Shown here piece by piece: positions 10,500 through 22,305 of a stretch of 64,000 nt of DNA. The stretch is from Gymnopus androsaceus JB14. Lineage: Eukaryota; Basidiomycota; Agaricomycetes; Agaricales; Omphalotaceae. Under the pieces are notes generated by a model. The model ran no database searches. It saw only the letters and a list, made by a program, of their open reading frames with translations, and was not told the DNA's origin. Every line of letters begins with the position of its first letter. Positions within the stretch are counted from its first letter, which is position 1. The stretch is from the NCBI GenBank assembly GCA_009733575.1, contig ML769451.1, positions 186,001-250,000 on the forward strand, in the 5' to 3' direction. The position numbers and the translations under genes are program-made.

Positions 10500-12087
10500 T
10501 TATTGTAAACTATTGGTCCACGTTAGCTACTACATGACTACATTATCGATTTTCTCGATGCTCGTTTGATTCCATAGTGAACAGTAAACAGCAGACCTTC
10601 TTGGAAGTTGGAAAGGGTCGTTCTATACTAGTCGCATTTAGCGCAGTCATCCATCGCCAATTAGTCACGTCCTAGCTCATTCTTCCTATATCTGCTTTAA
10701 AACTGTTTTCATCTGTTGCCTGGAATGAGTAAAATGAACAATACAAGTTATAGTGAGTATACACTAATGAGAAAAGAATTGAAATAACCAGCTTTGACCA
10801 GGTCAAAGCACCAGTATGATTAGTAGGAATCGGCTCTTACTCTTCCATCGACCTAAACTAGGACATCGCTGAATCTCACTCTAGATTAGGACCAGAATCA
10901 ACCTGCTCTACGTTCACAGTGTCTCTTTCTCACTAACCTAATCTCCCTTACTTACCAGGCGACCTCCATCACATATCCAAATTGTACTTCTGGCCTGTCC
11001 ACAACATCCTCTCGGATAATGCAGATATCTTTTCCCGAGAAACGCTGCACTAGACCTGGCGGGATTCCAGGTTCCTCAACCTGATTCAAGATTGTATTGT
11101 CCGTAACCGTCAATACTCTCGGCGTTTCTTCACATCGCCAAAACCCCTCATCAGTCTCTCAGTCACATCCCTCTCCGAAAACAACGACAACGACACAGAG
11201 TGCGCATCAGATTGAGAGGTTCAAGCAACAGGTTCTAATAGTGAACATTGTGAACAAATAATTCAGTTAAATCTGGCTTGTATAGCAGAGGACTCTGGCA
11301 ATCACAGAGGAAATTCCACTTGAAAGGTACAGCTTGAATTTCTACAATCTAAATATACCAGTACAGGTGATAAGAGCACCGAAGAATCTTCCGAGAATAC
11401 CACGGTAACTCAGGCTTATAAGCATGTCAGTTTGATATGCCAACAAACTCATTGTAGAAGATGAAAGAAAAATCAAAAGGAAATTAGGAGTGAAAATATT
11501 TGGAATTTGTTAGAAATACCATGATCTTTGGGATCAAAAAGCTGAATCCAAAAGTTTAATGTGAAACAATCATAGAAAGGACAGCACAAGAACAAGACTA
11601 ATGGAGAAAAAAACATCAATCACAAAGGCATCTGGAAAGTGAAACAGGTACCTTGCTACAGCTGCTACAGTGTCTATGAGAGTCTACAGGGCTTATGTAA
11701 CTCTCCCACAGGGCTCTACAGTAGCTCATGTGGATCCTGTAGCCAGAATGCACTTCCAGATGGGATTTACTGATGATTGAAGTTTGAATGCAAGAATTGA
11801 ATTTTGAAAGAGAACAAGAGATCAGTGAAGATTTAAGAACACATTACTTTATTTTTCTGAAGTTTAAACCAAAGACCCCTAGACACTAAAAGAATTTAAG
11901 GGGAAAAAATCTTAGAAAAGAACAGTACAAGACTATTGAAAATCATGGACCAGTCAATCATAAAGAATTAACTGAACTTTGATTCTGAATGAAGTTTAAA
12001 AGCAAAAGTTGAATTACAAAAGAGCACAAGAGATCATTGAAGAATTAACGAAGAACATGTTACTATTTTATGTCAAACCAAGGACTC
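10500..12087. other. Gene-free, increasingly AT-rich stretch with repeat debris
   Basis: I see no credible gene. From about 11,210 the composition turns AT-rich and continues so into the TPR-CHAT gene. Around 11,650-11,740 the hexamer CTACAG recurs about five times, with CTGTAG inverted at the end, giving short hairpin potential. No terminal repeats or transposase fragments were found. Confidence 0.5.
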
Positions 12088-12096
12088 CTAAGCCCC
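11779..12096. repeat. Degenerate tandem repeat, period about 212 bp
   Basis: 11779-11886 (starting GAAGTTTGAATG and ending GACCCCTAGACAC) is repeated in diverged form at 11991-12096 (GAAGTTTAAAAGC to GACTCCTAAGCCCC). Shared blocks include CACAAGAGATCA and AACATGTTACT-type sequence. The second copy overlaps the last codons of the TPR-CHAT gene, so the gene's 3' end is part of the repeated unit. Similar words around 11,480-11,630 suggest a third, worse copy. Confidence 0.55.
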
Positions 12097-15000
12097 AAGA
12101 TGGATGAAGGGCACCCATTTCACAAAATTAGTGTCACCAACTTCTTCTCGCAGACTTTTTGTAGCTTCATGGAGTGCATATGCTGCACTTATTTTCTTCT
12201 CCTTACTATAATTTCGATTCCCCAAAAGATTGGCATAGAGTTTATCAGCAATTCGAGGAGCTTCCCTATCGCCAATAGACCACAGTGTTAGCTACAACAC
12301 TTGGATAACCTACTGCAAGCATACCAGCTGCAAGATGGACAGCTTCTTCAGGGAGATTCTCATCTCCTGTGGCTGTCTGACATGCAGAGAGGACTGCAAG
12401 CTGCACATTGTTCAAGGACAAGCTCATCAATGATTTGAGCCTGAGTCTCTGATCATACAGAGCAAATGCACTGTCAAGTGGATTCTGCATATCCTGGATT
12501 CCATGGCAAGCCAAGTGGATGAAATCAAACTTGCTCATTTGCTGCATAACAGCTGCTACCGTTGCTGCATCATGAGTGAGGTGGCAAGTATGCTTGCTCA
12601 GGGTATACTTTTGAATGATTCTTGCCTCTTCCAAAGTTCCAGGTAGGGATGACAGTCCAGGTGTATCAGGTTGTGAGACAATAAGAATAGATGAGATCTT
12701 AGCCTGATATTGCTTGAGTCTGGGTATAGAGATTGTCAAAGCTCTCAAGCTTGTGGTATATGAGGATACCACAAAATCAGAAATATTGATATTTCCCTCC
12801 TTTGGTTCACCATATATTCCTGCTGCATGAAGCGGGAGAAGGGTAAGTGAACCAGTTGGACACCAAGTAATATGAGGAATGCTATCTTCTGTGGATCCAT
12901 AAAGCTATGATGGAGAGCAATCAGAGTACATTTAAAGGAAAGCTAGAAAATAATATTACCACATCTTCAATCTTTGATAAAATTGGCTGCACAAGATTCA
13001 GCCATAAAACCTTCAAAATCAATGCAAAATGGTCATGCTTGGTTCCTGATGCTAGTCCAAGTCGTGTAGCACAATCACCATTACGGTCAATGCTAACACC
13101 ATTGGTATGAAGTGATGAGAGCAGGTTCAAGTGCAACTGTTGCGCTTGTTTCAAAGTAAATGTTGGAAGAGGAACATGGATGATGGTCCCAAAATAACTC
13201 AGGACCAATGCATCACATCGACTTTCATCCACATTTACAATAATGACAGGCCCTTGTGCTGCAGCAGATACAAGCTCAGATAGTTTCTTTGGCTTCAGAA
13301 AGCTAGTAAAGCCATCCAAATTCCTAATCCGTTGCATAAGCTTCTCATAATGAATGGCCATCTCCCGGTGTTTCTGTGCTTCTTCTTCTGCAGTTGTTTG
13401 CTTAATGCCTGAGGCCATAATCTCCAAGCTATGCTTGGTGGACATGCCTGCATTTTCCAGGGCCCGAGAAACTGTCTCTAACTCCTTTGCAATCTTAGGA
13501 TGATGATGGTGGAGCTCATCTAATGGTGAACGCAATTGAAGTAATTGCCCCCAGATGATACTGCGTCCTTCATCCAGCCACTCAATAGCTAATGATAGAT
13601 TTCCTGCAGAGATTGCAGTAGCAGCTGCAGCACCAATGTCATTTCCTATCAGAGGTAACTCCTCATAGCGATGGTTGATGCTTTTCCCAAGCCAGACAGC
13701 TTGAGGAATTAGCTGGAAAAATCTTGTATATGCTTGTAGGGCCAGGGCTGGAGTCAGACACAGTCTGGCCCACCTGATAGCAGCTTGTAGCTGAACACGA
13801 GGGCTACCAGATGAAAGTAGACTGGCTCTTTGCAAAGCAGATAAAGCAGAATTAAGGTCAATTGGATTATGAGAATGGCCAAAAATTGATTGATAAGCAA
13901 TGCCAAGGGAATTTAACTGGCCAGATTTCTCAGCATGACCATCAGGCATGAGATCATCTGCCTGCTTCAGGACCACAATAGCACTCTCTATGTCCTTCAG
14001 CTCCCCTAGATGATCAAATCTTGACTGAAAGGCAATGCCAAGGTTGCTCAACCATGTAGCTTTCTTGGTATGACCATCAGGTGTGAGTTCAACTGCCTGC
14101 TTCAGGGCAATAATGGCATTCTCTATGTCAGTAAGCTCTCTCAGATGACCAAATCTTGACTCATAAGCATTACCAAGGTTATTCAACCGGCTGGATTTCC
14201 CAGCATGACCATCAGGTGTGAGTTTGACTGCCAGCTTCAGAACCGCAATGGCACTCTCTATATCACTAAGCTCTCCCAAATGGTCAAATCTTAACTGAAA
14301 GCCAGCCCCAAGGTTGCTCAACCAAGTGGGTTTATCAGCATGACCATCAGGTGTAAGATCATCAGCCTGCTTCAGGGCCAAAACAGCACTCTCTATGTCA
14401 CTAAGCTCCCCCAGACTGTGAAATCTTGACACATAAGCAATGCCAAGGTTATTCCACCGGCCAGGTTTCTCAGCATGATGATTGGGTGTAAGTTCAACTG
14501 CCTGCTTCAGGAAAACAATGGCACTCTCTATGTTACTAAGCTCCCCCAGATGGCCAAATCTTAATTGGTAAGCAATGCCAAGATTATTTAGCCAGGTAGG
14601 CTTCTCAGCATGACCATCAGATGTGAGTTCAACTGCCTGCTTCAGGGCCACAATGGCACTCTCTATATCACTAAGTTCCCCCAGATGGCCAAATCTTGAT
14701 TTACAGGCAATGCCAAGGTTGCTAAACCATGTAGCATTCTTGGCATGACCATCAGGTGTGAGTTCAACTGCCTGCTTCAGGGCCACAATGGCACTCTCAA
14801 TGTCACTAAGCTCCCCCAGATGGCCAAATCTTGAGTCATAAGCAATTCCAAGGTTATTCCACCAGATAGGTTTCTCAGCATGACCATCAGGTGTTAGTTC
14901 AACTGCTTGCTTCAGGACCACAATGGCACTCTCTATGTCACTAAGCTCTCCCAAATGGTCAAATCTTGACTGCAAGGCAACACCAAGGTTACTTAAACAG

Positions 15001-16281
15001 CCTGGCATACCATCATGACTATCAGGTGTGAGTTCAACTGCCTTCTTCAAAGTCAAAATTGCATTTTCTATGTCACTAGGCTCCCCTTGATGACTAAATC
15101 TTGACTGAAAGGCAATACCAAGGTTACTTAAACAACCTGGTTTATCAGCATGACCATCAGGTATGAGTTCAACTGCCTGCTTCAGGGTCACAATTGCATT
15201 CTCTATGTCACCAGGCTCCCCTTTATGGCCAAATCTTGATTCATAAGCACTGCCAAGATTATTCAACTGGCTGTATTGCTCATCATTACCATCAGGCATG
15301 AGCTTAACTGCCTGCTCCAGAACCACAATGGCATTCTCTATGTCACTAGGCTCTCCCAAATGGTCAAATCTTAACTGAAAGGCAACACCAAGGTCATTCA
15401 ACCACTTAGATGTCTCAGCCTGACCATCAGGTGTGAGCTCAACTGCCTGCTCTAGGGCCACAATGGCACTCTCTATGTCACTAAGCTCCCACAGATGGCC
15501 AAATCTTGACTTATAAGCATTGCCCAGGTTATTCAACTGGCTAGTTTGCTGAGAATGATCATCAGCTGTGAGCTCAACTGCTTGCTTCAGAGCCATGATG
15601 GCATTCTCTATGTCACTAAGCTCTCTCAAATGATCAAATCTTGACTGGTAGGCAGTACCAAGGTCATTCAACCAGCTAGGCTTCTCAGCATGACCATCAG
15701 GTGTGAGCTCAACTGCATGCTTCAGGGCTGCAATAGCACTCTCTATGTCATGCACCTCCTCCAAATGGCCAAATCTTAACTCATAAGCATTTCCAAGGTT
15801 ATTCACCCAGCCAGGCTTATTAGCATGACCCTCAGGTGTTAATTCAACTCCCTGTTTCAGAGCCACAATGGCATCCTCTATGTCACACAGCTCCTGCAGA
15901 TGGCCAAATCTTGACACATAAGCACAGCCAAGGTCATTTAGCCAGCTAGACTTCTCAGCATGACTATCAGTCGGTGAGTTCAACTGCCTGCTTTAGGGCC
16001 AGAATGGCACTGTTTATGTCATCAAGCTCCCCCAGATAGCTAAATCGTGCGTGATATGCCTTGCCAAGGTTATTGAATAGGCTTGATTTGTTGGCATGAC
16101 CATCAGCTGTGAGGTCAATTGCTTGCTTCCACAGCTGCATAGCATATTCAATTTGGGAGGTATCTCCTGACTGTTGAAAATATTTTGCTAATTGCATTGC
16201 TGCATCATGTAATTGATTTGCCTTCTCAGATCCAATGAGTATTAGAGTAATGTATACAAAGCCCTCCTGTAAAAAAAACAT
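12088..16281 (-). CDS. TPR-repeat CHAT-domain (caspase-like) protein, frame-broken
   Basis: A caspase-like CHAT peptidase with an N-terminal TPR sensor, a type widely expanded in agaricomycetes and linked elsewhere to regulated proteolysis and cell death. From 16281 it reads MFFLQEGFVYITL, then QLHDAAMQLAKYF and about 17 TPR-like units of 45 residues (consensus LKQAVELTPDGHAEK...NNLG.AY..RF). A helical linker with EWLDEGRSIIWGQLLQLRS follows, then the CHAT domain with the presumed catalytic His in FIHLACHG and Cys in LSACQTATGD. The end (KWVPFIHLGA) is at 12088. An intron lies at 12905-12959. Frame shifts are needed near 15970 (between units 1 and 2) and near 12284 (before WSIGDREAPR). A further 5' exon ending FWLALI, with a donor near 16460, may exist. 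Composition is AT-rich, unlike the neighbours. Confidence 0.8.
13900..16160 (-). repeat. Array of about 17 TPR-encoding 135-bp units
   Basis: Each unit encodes 45 residues with the marker TPDGHAEK and, at its end, GELSDIESAI. Corresponding sites are exactly 135 bp apart where I checked (14391 and 14526). DNA identity between central units is high, including third codon positions. The outer units are more diverged. Confidence 0.85.
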
Positions 16282-16760
16282 ACTTTCATTTCATCTTTAT
16301 CCTGTGTAGAGTGACAATGTATCAGCAAAATGAATCATTTCATGAGGTATGCACTTTGAACTCACTTCCATTGTTAAATTCTCTAACAGATACACAAGTT
16401 CAAATCCTTATTTGATGTTTCTGGATATTGAGGACACCCGGATACAATGTAACGAGGCTTACTTGATCAATGCAAGCCAGAATGATTCCAAGTTATCAAA
16501 GCTGTAAGAAAATCTTGTTGTTGACGTGTCTTTGGATGCCAAAGAGAACAGATCAACCAAAGGCACAATGAAACAATTGTATAGCAGCTGAGAAATATTA
16601 AAGGTCAATGATCAATGCCTATTCATATATTCAATGAGGATGAACATACTATGCACTTCAATGGGAATGCGAAACAAGGGAATAATAAAAGAAACTGTAA
16701 CTTGGCAATTGCAGGTAGTATTTCTGATGGACAGATGGGACACTAGCTTTGGGTGTTGGG

Positions 16761-16769
16761 CTTTATATA
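16761..16769 (-). promoter_or_regulatory. Probable TATA box upstream of the TPR-CHAT gene
   Basis: Read on the minus strand this is TATATAAAG, within CAGTATATAAAGCCC. It lies about 480 bp upstream of the first supported coding segment, leaving room for 5' exons or leader. Confidence 0.4.
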
Positions 16770-16799
16770 CTGAGTGATATTAATTTTTTTTATTGGTGA

Positions 16800-17340
16800 G
16801 TACATAAAAGTGACAAGAGTAATGCGACATCTGTCATCAACAGAGCTTCACTCCGACCTCCTCGGTCGATGATCCAATCATCTCATCACAACAGGTTATT
16901 CTTTACATGGGTTCCTGTGCTGCAAGGCTCGGACCCTGATGGCCTTCGAAGTCAGACCCGACTCCTCCAGTCTGCATGCCCATCACATCTGGCGGTTTCA
17001 TCAATCCAATCTCCACTCTGTCATTAAGGGCTTAACCCAAATCGGTATGTACTAGCCGGCAAGGCTCAGAAGAATTTTCAACTGAAACTCTCCTACAATA
17101 AGGGATAGATAACTAGCAAAGAGAACAGTAGGCTAGGGAACGCAGAGCAAAACCCGAACGAATAAACTGAGTAAGAAGATGAACAAAATATCGAAACAGC
17201 CTGAACGAAAAAGCAACTTTGGGCTCCGTGATACACTAGCGCTAATGTAGAGTCCAGAGGTCCAGAATAACAGTTGATGATGATAAAGAACCATCCGAAA
17301 CAACAGAAAGCATGGAACCATAGGACCACGGAGAAAATGA
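16800..17340. other. Gene-free stretch at the end of the AT-rich island
   Basis: The composition returns to the window average near 16,840. I see no conserved reading frame, no tRNA-like fold by eye, and no inverted repeat matching the other side of the island. Confidence 0.4.
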
Positions 17341-17343
17341 ATA

Positions 17344-17571
17344 TTAACTAAAGTATGAAGCGTACGATATATTTGGATGGCAGAATTGAAAGAAGCAAAC
17401 TAAAATAGCAGACGCAAACACAACAACTCCCAAAAACAACTCCCAAAAGACAAAAAGGAGAAAGAAAACAAATGCCATTCTAACCGTGCGATCAAACGCA
17501 AAATACGCAAACTCCGTGCAGTAGTGAGGGTTGGTTATCGTCGATGAAATAGGTTTAACCCAGGTGGCCAT
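17344..17571 (-). CDS. Hypothetical small membrane protein (doubtful)
   Basis: From an ATG at 17571 the frame reads MATWVKPISSTITNPHY, then a strongly hydrophobic run (FVFFLLFVFWELFLGVVVFA), ending at 17344. The frame is open 5' to 17787 but that part is not protein-like. I recognise no family. Pyrimidine-rich DNA can produce such hydrophobic frames by chance, so this is a weak call. Confidence 0.2.
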   Translation of the reverse strand: MATWVKPISSTITNPHYCTEFAYFAFDRTVRMAFVFFLLFVFWELFLGVVVFASAILVCFFQFCHPNISYASYFS

Positions 17572-17829
17572 GGGAGCGGAAAGTGAAGGAAAAGGAAAGG
17601 AAAGAAGACGTCGGTCAGTTAATGAGTAGGTAGAATTGAGTTTAGAAAGACCTCCGAAAAAGAAAATGGCAAAGAAGCACGATATGCGCGCGAAACGTCG
17701 AAATTCGGATTCAGCTATAACGAAAGCCAGGACCCAGCCTTTGCAATTGCATCGTAACCTCCTTCCCTCGCAACGCAGCACAACCAAAGCCCAACAGGTG
17801 TTATCTCATCCTTCATCTCTTCAGAACAT

Positions 17830-18520
17830 CCAAACCCATATTCTGTAGCAGCAGCCATAGCCACTCAAAACTCGAAACAAGGGGTACCAGCAGCGCCAGA
17901 GCGAGTTTAGAAGCGTTGGGACCAGAAGGAGAGACGCCCACGGAAGCCACAGCCTTCCTCAACTCCTCAATGTCTTCACACCTTCAATTCTGTGCCACCA
18001 ACGCAATCTCAGAGATCGGTATAGAAGACACTTCATTCGAGATGCATGTAGTCTAGACCGAGGAGGACCTAGAGGAGTGCCCGTGAGCAGTAACGAGCGA
18101 ATCCGGGGCACGAGAATGAGAAGAGGAAGGGTAGTAGTAGGGATAGGATGCAAGTACGAGTTCTGTTGGGACCGCGGTCAAGCGAGGATATACGGGAGCC
18201 GCCTGAGTGGAGCGTGGCGGACAACGATCTGTCTCATGCATATGCAGATGGGGTTCCTTCGAAGTTTGGTAGTGCCAGCACTTGTAAAGAGTGATCGATA
18301 TAGACTTTCAATGGATCAGTAGGCGGACTCGAGATCCGGAGTCTGACTATCGTCGACTGGGATTCCGCTTCACCACCTCCAACTGCTCTCTTCTCCTCTC
18401 CACACTGTATGATTCACTATCCCAAGAGCGAGAGCCCGCTTGCCCTGGGTTTCGGAGAAGCCAGTGTTTAGCGATTGTTACTGTAGGAGGTTTGGCAGAA
18501 GCATTTACAGATGGGGGGTG
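17830..18520 (-). pseudogene. Possible decayed gene, unidentified
   Basis: Short coding-like pieces follow one another on the minus strand in different frames: KPPTVTIAKHWLLRNPGQAG, then SSPPTDPLKVYIDHSLQVL, then SNEVSSIPISEIALVAQN, then CEDIEELRKAVASVGVSPSG ending near 17,840. Stops and shifts separate them. The amino-acid make-up is reasonable, but I recognise no family. Chance open segments cannot be excluded. Confidence 0.25.
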
Positions 18521-18529
18521 AGCGAGATG

Positions 18530-19270
18530 AAGAGTTCATACACGGTTGACTCTCGAGCTGATGAGGAATAAAGTTCGGTAGAAACTCTTAATGGATTTTC
18601 CGCTGAACGGTGGGCGAAAGATGAGATTGTTCGGATAAATGCCTCTTTCTAGACCAATATTCCACATGTAAGTTACGAGTAGAAACGTCAACTCAGCGTG
18701 GCAAGAGACATGCATCCTTTGAGGCTGCAATACGAAAGGTACTAAAAAGCTCCAGCTTCAGCACAGACAGTCTCAAAGCAAGAGGCTCAGGTCAGGCGTT
18801 CGAGAGCCGGCTTCAAGGCTGGAAGCTGAAGAGTTGTTAATCATCAAATTACGAAAATTTCCATACGATAGTAAGTAAGTACCTGTAGAATCGAAACCGT
18901 TACTTTAACCTCCGATCGGAACCATTATTCGTTTATTCAATCAAATCGCATCGAGAACGTTCCGTGGGGAAACGAGAGGGAAGCATTGACCGAGGTATAA
19001 GGATGTTGAACAGGACTTAGTAGTTCAGTGGCAGGCACGTTTCGGCGCTTATCTACTTATGTTACGCCGGATGTGTTCGCTTCATGCAATTGCAAGGACT
19101 CGTCGATGTATCATCTAAGCACTTGCTCCGTCTGTAGGGCTCTTCAGAACCGCGGGGGCACGGAGAGGCAATGAGCCTATTAAAACATTCAAAATCGATT
19201 CACCATCATCCGTCATACATAGTACTGGTACTGGCAGTACAACGCAGCTGAGTCGGCCTGAGCCTGAAAA
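18530..19270. other. Intergenic stretch, nothing recognised
   Basis: About 740 bp without a convincing frame, repeat or RNA gene. It includes a palindromic GTACTGGTACTGGCAGTAC near 19,221. Confidence 0.4.
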
Positions 19271-19280
19271 CTAGTGACGT

Positions 19281-20588
19281 TCAAGAACCTATCTGCACCG
19301 TAAGCCTCCCAGATCTCCCCAAAACTGCCAATTCCTTAGCGAGTAGCTCCTTATCATCGAGAAAGCTACCTCTGAAATTCGGAAGGTTATAGTTCCCAAA
19401 TAGCTTGAAAACTACTGTTTCGAGTAGAGCAAACTCTGGTTTCTCCAAGAGTGCATCAATTACAGACCAGGGATTCCAATCATGAGCACCCGTGATAAGC
19501 AATAGATCAACAGTTAAATGTTGTAGAGTAGCCACCCTGCGGCTTCCATCCTGGTTGATATTATTAAGGAGAGAATTGAGGAGGGCTTGGATTATGGGTA
19601 CGGGAGTGAAAGAGACTCCTTGCCTGAGACCGTACAGGTACAGAGCCTGTAGGTTTGGTGTGTATTCAAGATGTTTATTCAACTCTAGAAGGACATAAGC
19701 AAATAAGAAACAAAAAGATAGTTCGGACTGACCCTGGGCTTGCAAACACATCAGCTCCAACTGCCTGAGATTCCTGCCAACATACTGCAAAAGGGCAATA
19801 ACGTCCGAATACAGGAAAGTACCAGGACCAAGGTACAGCGACTGCAGATTCTGGACTTGAAATGGACACGAGTCATGATGAAACCAATCTATGAATGGAA
19901 GAATGGTGTGATCAAGCTTCAGTTGTTCCAGCTGTGTAGTAGACTTCGGAGGAAGACTAGTCCCCGCCGTAAATTCCGTTGACGAATTTGTATCAAGGTA
20001 CCGTATAGCGATTACATTCAGGTCCTTCAGATGCCTCGCACAACTTATTAGAGATGCGAGTTGGGCAACTGTAGGGATGAACATTCCTCCGAGAGTGACT
20101 TGTGTCAGAGAAGGAGATCGCAACATTCTAGTCAACTCTTCCCTAAGCACATGGGATAAGACGGCCCAATCAGCGCTCCAGACCTTTAGCGTCTCCACAT
20201 TGGAGAGCCGTTCCATGACGCTTGTTGTGGCAGAATATAGTGCATGCTCCGAGTCCCCTTCGAATTCCACAAGCTCCTGAAGTTGCAAGGTCCGTACGTA
20301 TGAAGCCAAATAGGGCTTATCATCTAACAATGCCACGCGTCGTTTGCTGGCATCTAGAAAAGCGTCTAAACGCGTCGCAAAGTCTTCAAGATTTTTCGAA
20401 GGTAATTTGAGAATAAGTTCTCGGAAAATGCCTCGCTGAGAAGAAGGAACCCAAGCTTGTGCAACCAGTGCACAGTTAAGAAGAGTAGCTGTGTCAAAGT
20501 AGAGATTGGAGAGGATGGATTCTACCAGTTCGGGAGGTATATGTGGACGTTCCATGATGGTAAAAGGTAACTTGTGCTTGACGCCCAA
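19281..20588 (-). CDS. F-box/LRR-type protein
   Basis: A probable substrate-recognition subunit of an SCF ubiquitin ligase. After MGVKHKLPFTIMERPH comes an F-box-like motif (IPPELVESILSNLYF...NCALVAQAW, residues about 16-60). Irregular leucine-rich segments follow to the end (SLTQVTLGGM, LEQLKLDHTILPF, LQSLYLGPGTFLYS, LRQLELMCLQAQ, LQALYLYGL). The frame runs through a 48-nt stretch (19685-19732) with GTCAG...CTAG ends. Because 48 is a multiple of three it hides in the frame, but it is almost certainly an intron joining LQAQ to ELNKHLEYTPNLQ. The start could be the second Met (20555), directly before the F-box. Basidiomycetes have large variable families of such genes; the target is unknown. 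Confidence 0.75.
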   Translation of the reverse strand: MGVKHKLPFTIMERPHIPPELVESILSNLYFDTATLLNCALVAQAWVPSSQRGIFRELILKLPSKNLEDFATRLDAFLDASKRRVALLDDKPYLASYVRTLQLQELVEFEGDSEHALYSATTSVMERLSNVETLKVWSADWAVLSHVLREELTRMLRSPSLTQVTLGGMFIPTVAQLASLISCARHLKDLNVIAIRYLDTNSSTEFTAGTSLPPKSTTQLEQLKLDHTILPFIDWFHHDSCPFQVQNLQSLYLGPGTFLYSDVIALLQYVGRNLRQLELMCLQAQGQSELSFCFLFAYVLLELNKHLEYTPNLQALYLYGLRQGVSFTPVPIIQALLNSLLNNINQDGSRRVATLQHLTVDLLLITGAHDWNPWSVIDALLEKPEFALLETVVFKLFGNYNLPNFRGSFLDDKELLAKELAVLGRSGRLTVQIGS

Positions 20589-20881
20589 CAGATCTCGAAG
20601 ATTGCGCTATCTATCAATCCATCGTACTCACCAATTTTGGTATCCAATAAAAGTATGGAAATTGCCGCTAACTTAAAAGCAAGTAAGGCGCGGCGAGGAT
20701 AACCATCATCCACACATGTTTCGTTCAGATCTCAAAAGAATGAAGATGTATTTGGCTAACCCAGAGCCAATGAATGTTGACATTGAGTGTGGGTGATGTA
20801 CAAAGAGCCGCGTGCGCGACAGTTACAGGTGTTACAGATCCTCCGAAACCAACATAAAAGATGCATAAAACCCATTAACGT

Positions 20882-22305
20882 TTAAGCTACCTGTGCTGGT
20901 GCGATGGAGAAATTATTCATCTCGACTGCACTGAAATTTTTACCTACCGGCCCACTGAAAACGGACGGAGGAAAGGAAGACGATGGCTGCGCAGGAGTTT
21001 CCGGGAACTCATCGTTGCCGTCTTCGGAATCCGAGTCGTCAGAGTCCAAAGTAAATATGGGTTCTTCGGCAAACATATATCCTCCTGTACTTGACCGCTT
21101 TCTTCTACGAGGCATTGGGAGCGCAGAGGGACCATAGGGATGGTATCCTCAACATCTGAAGCTGACTCGAGTTCGTCCTGGAATGCCAGAGGAGCGAGCA
21201 ACGACGAGTTCTCATCGTCATTTCCAATAGCGATTGGTAGACGTGTTTTCGATGAGGAAATATCATACATATTCAACTTCTCATTCAATTTTGTGGAAAT
21301 CGGTTCCACAACCAGAAGAGCTGCCTGAACTCCCGATTGAATGAGGAAGAACGTGTGCCAGCCCGAGTTTTGATGAGGGCCGAAGAAGAGAGAGAGTAAG
21401 ACGTAGATGAAGACTAGACCAGTGGTCGGGTCGGAGCCGGAAGCTACAGTCTATTGATAAATATTAATTCGAAAATGGTATCCTTGCACAAGGAGTAAAC
21501 TCACCAGAAGAACGAACACGATACCGGAATGAATTTGTTGTTCCACTGTCGGCGAAATCTCAATCTGATTAACGATGTTTAGTTGAGAGTAATGGCTTCG
21601 CAAAGTAGTCAACGTACATCAATGGTACCCCAAGTCATCCACAGGTACATAATGCATGTACCCGTGAATACCTTCGAGACTATGAGAGTCATCCTAGGCA
21701 TTGTGGAAGTGTCTTCATCCTGCTCATTCCGATATTCATTTGTGAGGGTACAAAGCATGTTATACAGCTGTAACGTGATGGCGAATACGAGGATAATTTG
21801 CGCTAGTGAGAAATAATGACGGTGGCAAGCGGCAGCCCATATTGCTGCAGCCACCTTTGAGCAAATGAAAAAATGGAGATCCAGATTGCTACTCACAAAT
21901 ACAGAGGTTCCCCACGATGTAGGTGGGGATATAAGAAGAGAGCCCCTGGGATGGCTCCGTTTTCGGTTCGGTGGGCGTAGCCACCATTTCTGCTGACGGC
22001 TCGAGAAGCGGTTCAGCGTCCTCCTTGGCTATTTCTTCGTCGGAGACTATCGATGCTTGAGCGAGTGGGGTACATAAAAGCCACCAAATTTGAAGTAGGA
22101 TTTGTCCTACGAATGCGACGTAAAGAAGATAGGGATTGGCCGAGTAGGCTCGGGTCGTAGAACCAGACATTAAAAATATCTGAATTTGTAGCGCTACTGC
22201 GACCACTAAAGTGACAAAACCTGCAAAGCGGAAAGTGACATCCGTCACTCGAGGAGAGGAACATGATAAATGAGAGAGCATTGTAAGAGAGTGTGGTGAG
22301 ATCAA
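20882..22305 (-). CDS. Multi-pass membrane protein, possibly DUF1774-like
   Basis: Exons give about five to seven hydrophobic helices: AGFVTLVVAVALQIQIFLM, LYVAFVGQILLQIWWLLC, a loop with AEPLLEPSAEMV, YIPTYIVGNLCI, FSLAQIILVFAITLQLYNML, LIVSKVFTGTCIMYLWMTW and TGLVFIYVLLSLFFG. The tail is cytosolic and acidic (FTLDSDDSDSEDGNDEF), ending at 20882. Introns lie near 21,850-21,895, 21,566-21,615 and 21,453-21,505. The tail is reached only by a one-base shift near 21,140, in a C-run. The helix pattern with NLCI..W recalls the fungal DUF1774 family, but this is a weak recollection. The start at 22305 or at 22281 (MLSHLSC) cannot be decided. Confidence 0.6.

Noticed and set aside
13900..16160. Regular 135-bp repeats considered as a CRISPR-like or satellite array.
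   Set aside because: The units are one continuous reading frame of 45-residue TPRs within a gene, with no spacers.
11210..16840. Terminal inverted repeats or target duplications that would define the AT-rich island as a transposon.
   Set aside because: None found by eye at either edge.
18077..18322. A plus-strand frame with GIGCKYEFCWDRGQ resembling a RING/IBR zinc knuckle.
   Set aside because: Too few cysteines and no continuing domain. The minus strand over the same bases has better, though broken, coding character.
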